DNA from: Robinsoniella peoriensis
GTDB taxonomy: Bacteria; Bacillota; Clostridia; Lachnospirales; Lachnospiraceae
Length of the DNA: 64,000 bases
Reading direction: 5' to 3' (one strand)
NCBI RefSeq assembly: GCF_042680125.1
Contig: NZ_JBHTNY010000039.1
Position 1 is the stretch's first letter; every line of letters starts with the position of its first letter. The position numbers and the translations under genes were made by a program. The notes under the pieces were generated by a model. It did no database searches, had not been told where the DNA came from, and was given only the letters and a program-made list of their open reading frames with translations. This document shows, in pieces, positions 33,347 through 42,656 of the stretch.

Positions 33347-34528
33347 TTAAATTCCCATTTCTTCTTTTACCCGTTTAAAGCACTCTAATACAAAGTCCAG
33401 ATCTTCCTTGCTGTGTGCAGCTGACACCTGGGTACGGATTCTCGCTTTTCCTTTCGGTACGACCGGATAGGAGAATCCTACTACGTATACGCCCAGTTCC
33501 AGCATACGCTCTGCTGCCCGTGCCGCAGTCACCGCATCGTAGAACATGACGGCTACAATAGGGTGGGTACTCTCTACGATGTCAAATCCCATTTTCTTCA
33601 TCTCTTCACGGAAATAAGCCGTATTTTTATGGAGCTTTTCTCTGTGCTCCCCTTTTTCCTTTAACAGCTCAAGTGTCTTGATTGCACCGCAGGTAATTGC
33701 CGGAGCAAGAGTATTGGAGAACAGATATGGCCTGCTTTTCTGGCGCAGTAAATCGATAATTTCCTGCTTTGCACTGGTGTATCCGCCGCTGGCACCGCCC
33801 AATGCCTTGCCAAGTGTTCCTGTTATAATATCCACTCTGTCGGAAACCCCGCAATATTCCGGTGTTCCGGCTCCGGTGTCTCCCATAAATCCAACTGCAT
33901 GGCTGTCATCTACCATAACCAAAGCATCGTATTTATCGGCAAGATCACAGATGGATTTCAAATCTGCAATAATGCCATCCATTGAAAATACGCCATCGGT
34001 TGCAATTAACCTGATCCGCATTCCCTGTGCTTCCTGCAGGCAGCGTTCCAAATCAGCCATGTCATTATTGTTATAGCGGAATTTCTTAGCTTTACACAAA
34101 CGAACACCGTCAATAATGCTGGCATGATTTAGGCTGTCACTGATAATCGCATCCTGATCCGCCAATAAAGTTTCAAATAAGCCCCCATTTGCGTCAAAAC
34201 AGGATGAGTACAATATGGTATCATCCATATGGAGAAATTCTGCAATGGACTTCTCCAGATCCTTATGAATCTTCTGGGTACCACAAATAAAACGTACGGA
34301 GGATAATCCGTATCCCCACTGGTCGTAGCTGCTCTTTGCCGCTTCGATAATCTCTTTATTATCCGCCAGACCCAGATAATTGTTGGAACACATATTTATG
34401 ACGTTTTTTACCATGTCGGTATCAATATGTCCTTTTTGGGGTGTCACGATCACTCTTTCATTTTTATATGTACCATCATTTTTAATTTCCTGTAATGTAT
34501 CCTGAAAAATCTGATACGCTGCTTTCAT
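33347..34528 (-). CDS. kbl: Glycine C-acetyltransferase (2-amino-3-ketobutyrate CoA ligase)
   Basis: A 393-residue PLP enzyme of the alpha-oxoamine synthase family. It converts 2-amino-3-ketobutyrate and CoA into glycine and acetyl-CoA. The PLP lysine is in IITGTLGKALGGASGG, with VDDSHAVGFMG preceding it and MCSNNYLGLADN near the N-terminus. The start at 34528 (MKAAYQIF) has GGAGG 9 bases upstream and follows the tdh stop by one base, showing tight coupling. Tdh and Kbl together degrade threonine. Confidence 0.93.
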   Translation of the reverse strand: MKAAYQIFQDTLQEIKNDGTYKNERVIVTPQKGHIDTDMVKNVINMCSNNYLGLADNKEIIEAAKSSYDQWGYGLSSVRFICGTQKIHKDLEKSIAEFLHMDDTILYSSCFDANGGLFETLLADQDAIISDSLNHASIIDGVRLCKAKKFRYNNNDMADLERCLQEAQGMRIRLIATDGVFSMDGIIADLKSICDLADKYDALVMVDDSHAVGFMGDTGAGTPEYCGVSDRVDIITGTLGKALGGASGGYTSAKQEIIDLLRQKSRPYLFSNTLAPAITCGAIKTLELLKEKGEHREKLHKNTAYFREEMKKMGFDIVESTHPIVAVMFYDAVTAARAAERMLELGVYVVGFSYPVVPKGKARIRTQVSAAHSKEDLDFVLECFKRVKEEMGI

Positions 34529-34529
34529 C

Positions 34530-35594
34530 TCACACTTCCTCCATTCCTGCATTTGTCCAGTCTAATACAACTTTTCCACAATTACCGCTGTTCATTATTT
34601 CAAACCCTTTTTCAAATTCCCGAAATGAAAATTTGTGGGTTAGTATCTTATCCAGTTTCAATCCGCTTTGCAGCATGGACATCATCTTATACCAGGTCTC
34701 AAACATTTCTCTTCCATAAACGCCTTTGATGTCCAGGCATTTAAATACGACCTTATTCCAGTCGATTAATGTTTTGTCACTCTGGATTCCCAGCATTGCT
34801 ACCCTGCCGCCATTGTACAGGTTATCCAGCATCATATTGAATGCAGATCCATTTCCGGACATCTCCAGACCAATATCAAAGCCTTCACAGATACCCAGAT
34901 GTTTCATCACTTCCCTGATATCCTCTTTTGCCACATTTACCGGATAAACATATTCATCACATATTTCTCTTACCAGATGAAGCCGGTAATCATTAATGTC
35001 AGTAATAACAACATGTTTTGCACCTACATGTCTACACACTGCAGCCGCCATAATCCCAATCGGACCTGCTCCCGTAATCAGAACATCCTCACCTACCAGA
35101 TTGAAGGTAAGTGCCGTATGGACTGCATTTCCCAATGGGTCAAACGAGGAGCAAAGTTCTTCCCGGATTCCTTTTTCGCATTTCACCACATTTGTTGCCG
35201 GTATGGCCAGATATTCCGCAAATGCACCGGAACGGTTCACGCCGACTCCCTGTGTCTGTTTGCATAAATGCCACCTTCCGGCTTTGCAGTGACGGCAGGA
35301 TCCACAGACAATGTGCCCTTCTCCCGACACAATATCCCCCAGCTTAAAGCCGGTCACTTCATCTCCCAGCTCTGCTACCTCACCTACAAACTCATGTCCG
35401 ATAGTCAGCGGCGGTACTATCGTCTCCTGGGACCACTTATCCCAATTATAAATGTGCAGATCCGTTCCGCAGATCGACGTATAATGAATCTTAATCTTCA
35501 CATCCGCCCTTCCTACTGGCGGTACCTCAACTTTCTTTAAAACCAGCCCCGGACCCCTGGTTTCTTTTACAAGTGCATACATTTTTTTCTGCAT
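34530..35594 (-). CDS. tdh: L-threonine 3-dehydrogenase
   Basis: A 354-residue zinc-dependent medium-chain dehydrogenase oxidising threonine to 2-amino-3-ketobutyrate with NAD. The catalytic zinc ligands lie in SICGTDLHIYNWD and GHEFVGEV, and the structural zinc cysteines in CGSCRHCKAGRWHLC. The nucleotide fold is ITGAGPIGIMAAAV. The start at 35594 has AGGAGGG 5 bases upstream; the open frame extends further without support. A TTGATT-17-TATTTT promoter lies upstream in the divergent region. Confidence 0.92.
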   Translation of the reverse strand: MQKKMYALVKETRGPGLVLKKVEVPPVGRADVKIKIHYTSICGTDLHIYNWDKWSQETIVPPLTIGHEFVGEVAELGDEVTGFKLGDIVSGEGHIVCGSCRHCKAGRWHLCKQTQGVGVNRSGAFAEYLAIPATNVVKCEKGIREELCSSFDPLGNAVHTALTFNLVGEDVLITGAGPIGIMAAAVCRHVGAKHVVITDINDYRLHLVREICDEYVYPVNVAKEDIREVMKHLGICEGFDIGLEMSGNGSAFNMMLDNLYNGGRVAMLGIQSDKTLIDWNKVVFKCLDIKGVYGREMFETWYKMMSMLQSGLKLDKILTHKFSFREFEKGFEIMNSGNCGKVVLDWTNAGMEEV

Positions 35595-35791
35595 ACGTTC
35601 CCTCCTAAGAAGATATTTGTCTTTGTATAGCGCACATATTCCAAGTTTTTGTCTTTCTCTCAAATACAAAATAGCATATTCTGTAAAAAAAATCAATAGG
35701 CATTTTAAAAAATTAAATTAAAACTTTTTATTACACATCGAATGGGATATAATATATTTTTAACAGACATATGAAATTGGAGGTAGTATAA

Positions 35792-37342
35792 ATGGAATCC
35801 TGTAAACAACTGCTCAAAGATGAAATCCCCGCATTTCGCTCTGCAGGCCATGCTTTTTTAAACGGTGAAATTTCACGCATGGAATTCAAAGGAAAATCAG
35901 GTGGGATGGGCTGTTATGCCCAGAAAGAAAACGGCAAATTTATGATAAGGCTCAGAACACCGTCCGGAGTAATCAGCCGGGAACATTTTAATCTTATACT
36001 GCATTATGCAGATCAATATAATCTTGATAAAATACATCTCACAACCAGACAGGCTGTACAGCTGCATGACCTTTCTCTGGACGAGGTATGCGATATTATG
36101 GACAATGCCATCGACCATGGTCTCTTCACCAGAGGCGGCGGTGGAAATTTCCCGCGTAATGTAGCGCTTTCTCCTCTGGCAGGTGTGCAGAAAGGAGAAT
36201 CTTTTGACGTGACACCTTATGCGCTGCAGGTCGGGAGTTACTTTACGGTCAATGCTCCCCACTACAAGCTTCCCCGTAAATTAAAAGCAGCTTTTTCATC
36301 CGGTCCGGAAGATACCGCTTGTGCAACTTTAACGGATATTGGATTTATGGCTATTGAAGAAAATAAAAAACCCATGTTCCGCGTCTGGCTTGCTGGCGGT
36401 CTTGGAAGCGGTCCGGCAGCTGGAATTCCATATGATGAACCAATTCCACCGGAAGATGTAATGTATCATATCGAAGCGATAACACAATTGTTTAAAGCAG
36501 AGGGCGATTATCAGAACAAATCGAAAGCCCGCATTCGATTTATCCCCAGACGAATGGGTGAGGAAAATTTCTTAAAAACTTACAGGGAATATCTCTTCCA
36601 AATAAAAGAAAAAGTAAAATTTGATGAAATAAAAGCAGAACGCTCCGAAGAAAACCCATGGGAACCAGAACTCTCTCCGTCCAATATCTGCATACCCCAA
36701 AAACAGGCCGGTTATTACACCGTAGTTCTTCATCCCCTCTGCGGTCAGCTGGAAAAAGATGCACTTTTAAATTTGGCAGGACTTCTGGAAAAATGCCCCG
36801 ATGCCGAACTTCGGCTGAGCATGAATGAAGAATTGTATGTACGCAATCTAAACAAATCCCAGGCAGAAGAATTTTTACATTTTGCAGAAAGTAAACTAAT
36901 GACTACCAAAATACAAATGAGCGTAAGCTGCGTGGGAACGCCTACCTGTCAGATTGGCATTATGCAAAGCCAGTCTCTGTGCCAGGGTATCATAACGGAA
37001 CTGAAAGAAGCCGGCATTCAGGAAGACGTACTGCCGTCCGTTCATATCAGTGGCTGCCCCAACAGCTGTTCCAGACACCAGATGGCGCAGATTGGATTCG
37101 CCGGTAAGAAAAAGCGGGTCAATAACGAAGTAATTGATGCATTTGAAATTCAGGTAAATGGAAAGATCGGTGCAGATGTTACAGAAATGGGTGAGATTCT
37201 GGGCGTCATGGCTGCATCGTCTATCCCGGAATTCATGGCTGCCCTTGCCAAGAATCTGCTTACTGAGCAAAAAGATTTTACTGATTTTTATGAATCGAAA
37301 AGAGAAGCATTTATGGAATTAGCCGGGAAATATCTGATTTAA
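35792..37342 (+). CDS. Siroheme/[4Fe-4S] nitrite or sulfite reductase-like protein
   Basis: A 516-residue protein with the two-fold repeat of nitrite/sulfite reductases: ferredoxin-like half domains at about 45-110 and 305-375, and siroheme/iron-sulfur domains with TTRQAVQLHDLS in the first half. The cluster cysteines are in SCVGTPTCQIG (CX5C) and SGCPNSCSRHQ (CX3C). It would reduce nitrite or sulfite by six electrons in the cytoplasm, taking electrons from ferredoxin. No siroheme synthesis or second subunit gene adjoins it. The site GGAGG lies ahead of the start. Nitrite versus sulfite cannot be decided. Confidence 0.88.
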   Translation: MESCKQLLKDEIPAFRSAGHAFLNGEISRMEFKGKSGGMGCYAQKENGKFMIRLRTPSGVISREHFNLILHYADQYNLDKIHLTTRQAVQLHDLSLDEVCDIMDNAIDHGLFTRGGGGNFPRNVALSPLAGVQKGESFDVTPYALQVGSYFTVNAPHYKLPRKLKAAFSSGPEDTACATLTDIGFMAIEENKKPMFRVWLAGGLGSGPAAGIPYDEPIPPEDVMYHIEAITQLFKAEGDYQNKSKARIRFIPRRMGEENFLKTYREYLFQIKEKVKFDEIKAERSEENPWEPELSPSNICIPQKQAGYYTVVLHPLCGQLEKDALLNLAGLLEKCPDAELRLSMNEELYVRNLNKSQAEEFLHFAESKLMTTKIQMSVSCVGTPTCQIGIMQSQSLCQGIITELKEAGIQEDVLPSVHISGCPNSCSRHQMAQIGFAGKKKRVNNEVIDAFEIQVNGKIGADVTEMGEILGVMAASSIPEFMAALAKNLLTEQKDFTDFYESKREAFMELAGKYLI

Positions 37343-37404
37343 CAAAAATATTCCCAAAACGAAAAGGACCTTGAAAATCTGCCTTTCCGGTAAACTTTGC
37401 AGTT

Positions 37405-37457
37405 AAAAAATATGGGACTTTCGGATGCTTTTTACTATCCAAAAACCCATATTTTTT
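37405..37457. terminator. Bidirectional terminator between the reductase and dehydrogenase genes
   Basis: AAAAAATATGGG (37405-37416) pairs with CCCATATTTTTT (37446-37457), with an inner GGAT/ATCC pairing in the loop. T-runs occur on both strands between convergent genes. Confidence 0.8.
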
Positions 37458-37518
37458 ACTTTAATATTTAATATTTTATCATTTAAATCAATATTACATC
37501 CAAGATTTTCTCTATAAT

Positions 37519-38562
37519 TTATATTTTAATAACACCTTTCACTATATCTGCCTTATTTTCCACACTCTGCTCCAGCGCATCTGCAATCTCATCCAGTTCA
37601 AAAATATTTGTAACAATATCTTTAATCTTAATCTTTCCCTGAGCCACCGCTTCTATCGCCATCGGATAGATATTACGGTACCGGAAAACTGTTTTAAAAG
37701 TCAGTTCTTTATCTAATGCAGTACTAACCGGCAGGGTTAATTTTCCGGATGCACTGTAGCCAACCAAAACAATGGTGGAACCTTTTTTTGCCATCTGGAT
37801 TAATTGTGTAGTTGTGATTTCTGTTCCAGCAGTTTCAATGGATAAATCACACCCTGCACCATTGGTCCATTCCATAATTTTAGCTACAGCGTCTTCTTCT
37901 CTTCCATTTATGACTCCGTCTGCTCCTAATTCCAATGCCTTTTGAAGCCGTTTTTCCATTACATCCACCACATACACTCGTGATACACCCATAGCTTTAA
38001 GCGCCATCAGGCTTACCAGACCAATGCAGCCTGCCCCGGTAACTACTGCAGTCTGTCCGATACCTGCACCGCCCTGTATCGCTGCATGTAGCCCCACAGC
38101 CAGCGGCTCAATAAGCGCTGCTTCCATTGTACTCATATTATCAGGAATCGGAAAACAAAGTCCGGCATCATGTACGGCATATTCCTGAAATACTCCGTCT
38201 ACAGGAGGCGTAGCAAAAAACACCACATCCGGACAAAGATTATATTTGCCGCTCTTACAAAATTCACATGTTCCGCAGGTCTTCCCCGGTTCCAGTGCAA
38301 CACGGTCCCCAACTTTCAGATTCCTCACGTTACTTCCTGTCTCAACTACGATTCCTCCTGCTTCATGACCAAGTATAAATGGTGGTTCTACGATAAAATC
38401 CCCTATTCTTCCAGCTTCATAATAATGCAGATCGGAACCGCAGATTCCTACATACTCTACCTTTACCAATACCTCATTTTCTGCAGGCACCGGAATCGGC
38501 CGATTCGTTACTTCTACTTTTCGGATACCTGTCATAACTGCTGTCTTCATGATACCTTCCAT
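37519..38562 (-). CDS. Zinc-dependent polyol/alcohol dehydrogenase (sorbitol dehydrogenase type)
   Basis: A 347-residue medium-chain dehydrogenase close to sorbitol/xylitol dehydrogenases. Zinc ligands are in GICGSDLHYYEAG, GHEAGGIV and PLAVGLHAA; a structural set is CGTCEFCKSGKYNLC; the NAD fold is VTGAGCIGLVSLMAL. The site GGGAGG precedes the start at 38562. Substrate is probably a sugar alcohol, NAD as cofactor. It is followed by the reductase gene in the opposite direction and preceded by an unrelated lipoprotein gene. Confidence 0.88.
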   Translation of the reverse strand: MEGIMKTAVMTGIRKVEVTNRPIPVPAENEVLVKVEYVGICGSDLHYYEAGRIGDFIVEPPFILGHEAGGIVVETGSNVRNLKVGDRVALEPGKTCGTCEFCKSGKYNLCPDVVFFATPPVDGVFQEYAVHDAGLCFPIPDNMSTMEAALIEPLAVGLHAAIQGGAGIGQTAVVTGAGCIGLVSLMALKAMGVSRVYVVDVMEKRLQKALELGADGVINGREEDAVAKIMEWTNGAGCDLSIETAGTEITTTQLIQMAKKGSTIVLVGYSASGKLTLPVSTALDKELTFKTVFRYRNIYPMAIEAVAQGKIKIKDIVTNIFELDEIADALEQSVENKADIVKGVIKI

Positions 38563-38602
38563 GTTCTGTCCTCCCTGGATCCTGTGTCAGAATGTTGTTA
38601 AT

Positions 38603-39679
38603 TTAAGCATTATGGAATGCTTCCTTCACTTGTTGTGCCAATAATTCCACATCTTCTTTTGATACGAGAAAAAATTCATTTTCATTTATACTTACCAGGC
38701 AGTATTCATCGTCATAGGGTTTAAAAGCAACCGTGATATCCGGCGCATTTTCCATATTCCTCTGAAAATCAATCTGTAAAACCGTCTTTTCTTCTTTTAC
38801 TTTATCTGTCTTTTTATCTTCCGGCTCGCCCTTAACAATGACTCCCATCAATGCCTGATATAATGTTGAAAATGTTTTCTCATCAACTTCTTTTTTATCA
38901 AATGCATATTTTTTCTGTGCGGCATTCACATCTATAACATGTGAGCTTTCACCAGCATTTATTTCCACTTTATCCACTGTTGTATAGTCCACCAGACAGC
39001 AGATCTTCAAAATATAATCGTATGGATTTACCATGAGCACCGGATCTACCGCACTGGATGAAATTTTATAAACGGTGTCAAATCCCTCGATCTGAGCATA
39101 ATAATTGCCCTGTTCATCTTTCTTGCCGAACTTAATCAGACAGGTAGTGTCCGGATTGGCATTGGCAGTATCCGACTCCGATTTCAAATCACAGTAATCT
39201 ATGACAATACTTGCCGCGGGGTCTGACAGTCCCGTGTCTTCCCCTTCTTTTAATTGAGCAGTATTGCTGAATTTCCACGCTGCAAGAGTATTATACAGAT
39301 TGAACATTTCTTCCGTATCCACCATTACCAGTGATTTATATGGCGTAATAATATCCCAATACGCAAAATTACTTTTATATTCCCTTGGAGCATAGATTAT
39401 TTCAAATACATCCTTTCCTCCCACAGAAATTGCAGCACGTCTGACTTCACTTGCGGCAAACTCAGGTTTTTCTGCGCTTTTAAGTTCTGTCTTCTGTTTG
39501 GCCGTATGCTCTTCTGACTCCTCCGCCACAGGAGCCTTAGATGTCACTGACTGCCCTTCCTTCTTACTGACAGCCGAAGTTTGTGATTCCTTTATTTCGC
39601 CAGAACTGCTGCACCCAAATGTACACACTGCCGCCGATATCATTAATAAGGCGATACCTAATAAATGTCGTTTTCTCAT
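38603..39679 (-). CDS. DUF4340-like lipoprotein
   Basis: A 358-residue lipoprotein with signal peptide (MRKRHLLGIALLMISAAV) and lipobox TFGC, a charged Ser/Lys/Glu linker to about 80, then a globular domain resembling DUF4340 (DTEEMFNLYNTLAAWKFS; YAQIEGFDTVYKISSS; repeated later by SHVIDVNAAQKKYAF). DUF4340 proteins often accompany gliding/ABC-exporter systems, but none is adjacent here. The start at 39679 is chosen because AGAGG lies upstream and the signal peptide begins there; the open frame extends to 39730. Function unknown. Confidence 0.65.
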   Translation of the reverse strand: MRKRHLLGIALLMISAAVCTFGCSSSGEIKESQTSAVSKKEGQSVTSKAPVAEESEEHTAKQKTELKSAEKPEFAASEVRRAAISVGGKDVFEIIYAPREYKSNFAYWDIITPYKSLVMVDTEEMFNLYNTLAAWKFSNTAQLKEGEDTGLSDPAASIVIDYCDLKSESDTANANPDTTCLIKFGKKDEQGNYYAQIEGFDTVYKISSSAVDPVLMVNPYDYILKICCLVDYTTVDKVEINAGESSHVIDVNAAQKKYAFDKKEVDEKTFSTLYQALMGVIVKGEPEDKKTDKVKEEKTVLQIDFQRNMENAPDITVAFKPYDDEYCLVSINENEFFLVSKEDVELLAQQVKEAFHNA

Positions 39680-39700
39680 TTTAAGCCTCTTTTCTGCTTT

Positions 39701-39806
39701 AGAGCGTGTTTTAAATTTGCTTTCTGACAACTGAGCATCACACTTGTCGGGAGATTTGTTTCAAATGAAGGGCACATGGCTATGTAAGATTGCCATGCTT
39801 TGTGAC
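39701..39806. repeat. GCGTGT-type intergenic repeat, single copy
   Basis: GCGTGTTTTAAATTTGCTTT at 39704 onward, continuing with CTGACAACTG and ATTTGTTTCAAATGAAGG, resembles the units at 29122/29202 and, on the other strand, 53386-53411. It fills the gap between the GH3 gene and the lipoprotein gene. Confidence 0.5.
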
Positions 39807-41915
39807 CTACAATTTAATCTTCAATTCCACTGGTGAACTGTGCATCAGCTGTACGCTTCTGTGATCCGGCTGGGAAATTCCGGCGTATAACGTAAATTCA
39901 TCACTGTCTAAAACTCTTCTGCCATCTTCATCAACTGCTTTCAAAGCCGATGCCTGCACTCTTAACGTTACTTTTACCGTTTCTTCTGAAGCCAGAGCCA
40001 CACGTTTAAATGCACACAGGCTATAATTTTTTACCGCCAAAGCAGATTTCATGTCTTTCACATATACCTGGACCACCTCTTCAACCGCTGTACCGCCCCG
40101 GTTGGCAAGGGTAACCTCTACTTCAAAATCCTGATTTTTCTTCGGCATTATGGTAAATCCGGCTTCTTCCACTTCCACATTTCCGTATGTGAGTCCATAT
40201 CCAAATGGATACAATGCTTCTTCTTCCATATACCGATAGGTCCTGTTCTCCATGCTGTAGTCTTCAAAGGCCGGCATATGCTCCAGATTCCGGTAGAACG
40301 TTACAGGAAGTTTTCCGGAAGGTGATGCCTTACCGAATAACAGGTCGGCAATTGCTTTTCCTCCGCCTGCGCCCGGATACCATGCCTGCAGGATTGCATC
40401 TGCATGTTTGTCTGCATAACTTAAATCAATTGCACTCCCTGCCATCAGTACCACAATGGTTGGTTTGCCGGTTTCCAGGACTTTTTCTATCAATTCTTCC
40501 TGTACTGCGGGGAGCTTCAGATCTTCCTTGTCTCCGGAACCCACATGGTTTCCCTGATCCATCTCTTCCCCTTCCAGCGTTTCATCCAAACCTACCACCA
40601 ATACCACCACATCGCTGTGTTCCGCAACAATCTGTGCTTCCGATATTCGATCCTGATCCCATGCAAGGCTCTCTGTTTTACGGTTCCAGAGTCCGCTGCC
40701 TTCCGAATACAGAACTCGGATATCGTCTCCCGCTTCATCCTGAATGCCTTCCAGTACTGTAATATATCTGGATGCCGTACCATGATAATTTCCAATCAGC
40801 GCCACACGGCTGTCTGCATTCGGACCAATTACACCAATTGTCTTAATCTCATTTTTCTTTAACGGCAATACCCCATTATTCTTTAGTAGAACTGCACTCT
40901 TTCTGGCTGCATCCTGGGCTAGTTGTATATGTTCCTTACATTCCACTACTTCGTATGGTATTTCATCATATTCACTTCCATCAAATAATCCAAGCAGATA
41001 TCTGGTGGTAAACAGCCTCTCTGCTGCCTGGGTAATATCCTCTTCCGTTACCAGCCCATCCTGATATGCCTTTAAAATATACAGGTACGTAACTCCGCAA
41101 TTCAAATCACATCCGGCCTTCAGCGCAAGTGCTGCAGATTCTTTTGCATCCTGGGTGATTCTATGATGTTCATGAAAATCTTTTATTGCCCAGCAGTCCG
41201 ATACGAAATGCCCTTCAAATCCCCACTGTTCTCTTAAAATATCACGAATTAAAGTATTGCTTCCGCAGCAGGGTTCTCCATTTGTACGGTTATAAGCTCC
41301 CATTACTGACTCTACCCCTGCTTCTTTTACAAGTGCTTCAAATGCCGGAAGGTAGGTTTCTCCCATATCCTTCCTGGTGGCAACAGCGTTAAATTCGTGG
41401 CGCAATGCTTCCGGTCCGCTGTGAACGGCATAGTGTTTTGCACAGGCAGCCGTTTTCATCACCTCTTTGTCCCCTTGCAGCCCTTCTACAAATGCAACAC
41501 CCAAACGGCTGGTCAGATAAGGATCTTCCCCATATGTTTCATGTCCCCGTCCCCATCTTGGATCCCGGAAAATATTTACATTAGGTGACCAGAAAGTAAG
41601 CCCCTTGTATATATCCCGATCTCCTTTTGCCGAATATGCATTGTATTTCGCACGTCCTTCTGTTGCAATGGTATCGGCGATTTTTTTCAACATTTCCTCG
41701 TCAAACATGGCCGCCATGCCAATTGCCTGCGGAAAACTGGTTGCCGTTCCCGCCCTTGCAACACCGTGAAGTGCTTCATTCCACCAGTTATATGCCGGAA
41801 CACCTAATCTTTTAATCGGCGGTGCATCATATTTTAACTGAGAGGCTTTTTCCTCCAAAGTCATCTGTGCTACCAGCTCTTTTGCTTTTTTTCTTGCTTC
41901 TTCCCTGTTTCTCAT
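39807..41915 (-). CDS. Glycoside hydrolase family 3 (beta-glucosidase/beta-xylosidase type)
   Basis: A 702-residue enzyme without signal peptide. The TIM-barrel domain has the catalytic nucleophile Asp240 in GHFVSDCWAI and KHYAVHSGPE. The alpha/beta sandwich (about 350-540) has VVLVVGLDETLEGEEMDQ, and the C-terminal fibronectin III-like domain starts at about 605. The start at 41915 (MRNREEARKK) matches family N-termini, has GGGT 7 bases upstream, and aligns exactly with the end of the leader shared with the EEP-family gene. An in-frame ATG at 41927 lies inside that leader. Substrate, gluco- or xylo-oligosaccharide, is undetermined. Confidence 0.92.
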   Translation of the reverse strand: MRNREEARKKAKELVAQMTLEEKASQLKYDAPPIKRLGVPAYNWWNEALHGVARAGTATSFPQAIGMAAMFDEEMLKKIADTIATEGRAKYNAYSAKGDRDIYKGLTFWSPNVNIFRDPRWGRGHETYGEDPYLTSRLGVAFVEGLQGDKEVMKTAACAKHYAVHSGPEALRHEFNAVATRKDMGETYLPAFEALVKEAGVESVMGAYNRTNGEPCCGSNTLIRDILREQWGFEGHFVSDCWAIKDFHEHHRITQDAKESAALALKAGCDLNCGVTYLYILKAYQDGLVTEEDITQAAERLFTTRYLLGLFDGSEYDEIPYEVVECKEHIQLAQDAARKSAVLLKNNGVLPLKKNEIKTIGVIGPNADSRVALIGNYHGTASRYITVLEGIQDEAGDDIRVLYSEGSGLWNRKTESLAWDQDRISEAQIVAEHSDVVVLVVGLDETLEGEEMDQGNHVGSGDKEDLKLPAVQEELIEKVLETGKPTIVVLMAGSAIDLSYADKHADAILQAWYPGAGGGKAIADLLFGKASPSGKLPVTFYRNLEHMPAFEDYSMENRTYRYMEEEALYPFGYGLTYGNVEVEEAGFTIMPKKNQDFEVEVTLANRGGTAVEEVVQVYVKDMKSALAVKNYSLCAFKRVALASEETVKVTLRVQASALKAVDEDGRRVLDSDEFTLYAGISQPDHRSVQLMHSSPVELKIKL

Positions 41916-42001
41916 AAATATACCCATTGCATATTACAGGCCTGCCTGTAATACTGCCACAAATAAAACAGGTTGAAAGAATTACAGCGTGGCTTCCTTT
42001 C
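41916..42001 (-). promoter_or_regulatory. Conserved structured 5' leader, copy B (candidate cis-regulatory RNA)
   Basis: Gap-free 86-nt relative of 20888-20973, about 72 per cent identical by hand count. Stem 1 GCCAC/GTGGC is unchanged (41989-41993 with 41956-41960). Stem 2 keeps its register but differs by compensatory changes and is extended: GTATTACAGG (41945-41954) with CCTGTAATAT (41931-41940). It ends at the GH3 start codon. Confidence 0.55.
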
Positions 42002-42036
42002 TATAAATAATTTTTCTTCCAACCTTATACTCCAAC

Positions 42037-42064
42037 ATTATCACATTTCTTGCTTGCAGTGCAA
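42037..42064 (-). promoter_or_regulatory. Candidate promoter of the GH3 gene
   Basis: Minus-strand TTGCAC (42059-42064), 16 bp, GATAAT (42037-42042). It would start transcription near 42030 and give a leader of about 115 nt that contains the whole conserved element. Confidence 0.5.
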
Positions 42065-42170
42065 CTATCTTCACGAGCACAATTTTATAAGTTAGTAACA
42101 CTACTATAACACAGGGAAAAATTGAATAACATTAAATAAAATGACCATTATCTATAAAATATTATCCTGT

Positions 42171-42575
42171 TTATTTATTGGTTCCCTCTTCCGTCTGAAA
42201 TGGAACATCGTGGGATTCATATGCTTCTAATGCTGCTTTCGCTTCTTCTTCTGTCAGGTTATACTTGTCCTTTATTTTTTCTTTTATCTCTTCCGGTGAT
42301 AAATAAAATTCCTGACAGATTGCGATTAAAATCTTTACAGCTTCCTCTTTTGCCCTTTGCACTCCAAGTTCCATACCCTTACGCTGCCCAATCTCCATGC
42401 CGTTACGCTGCCCAAGCTCCATGCCTTCTGCAAAACTATCCCTTTTTTCATTCTCTATATGCCAATCCTCATCATATTCTGTTAAAATCACCTGCATCAC
42501 CGTTGCCAAATCCTTATAGAACTTTATAAAGTTATGTTTAATTGCTCGTTCACCCTGTCCGATTTGGCTAAAAGC
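42171..42575 (-). pseudogene. 5'-truncated Rpn-family (PD-(D/E)XK) gene
   Basis: The reading frame encodes the C-terminal part of an Rpn/recombination-promoting nuclease-type protein: FYKDLATVMQVILTEY, then repeats EGMELGQRNGMEIGQRKGMELG and a C-terminal helical stretch. It stays open back to about 42590, where it meets the 3' end of the tnpB element, and has no ATG or ribosome-binding site there. The catalytic N-terminal domain is missing from the window on either side of the element. It is best read as a remnant cut off by, or lost near, the tnpB insertion. Confidence 0.65.
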
Positions 42576-42656
42576 TACTTTCGTTTGCTATAACAGTCCA
42601 GAGCCTTAAATTCCCATACAACGAATGGTACATATTAGCATTTTCGTTAAGTGATA
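42576..42656 (-). ncRNA. Predicted omega-RNA 3' part of the tnpB element
   Basis: The minus strand after the tnpB stop contains a hairpin with stem ATGG/CCAT pairs (42614-42617 with 42625-42628). Its loop TTCGTT can pair with AACGAA (42580-42585) shortly before the presumed element end. Such a pseudoknot is a feature of TnpB-bound omega-RNAs. The guide would then be the flanking Rpn sequence. The exact end is not defined. Confidence 0.45.
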
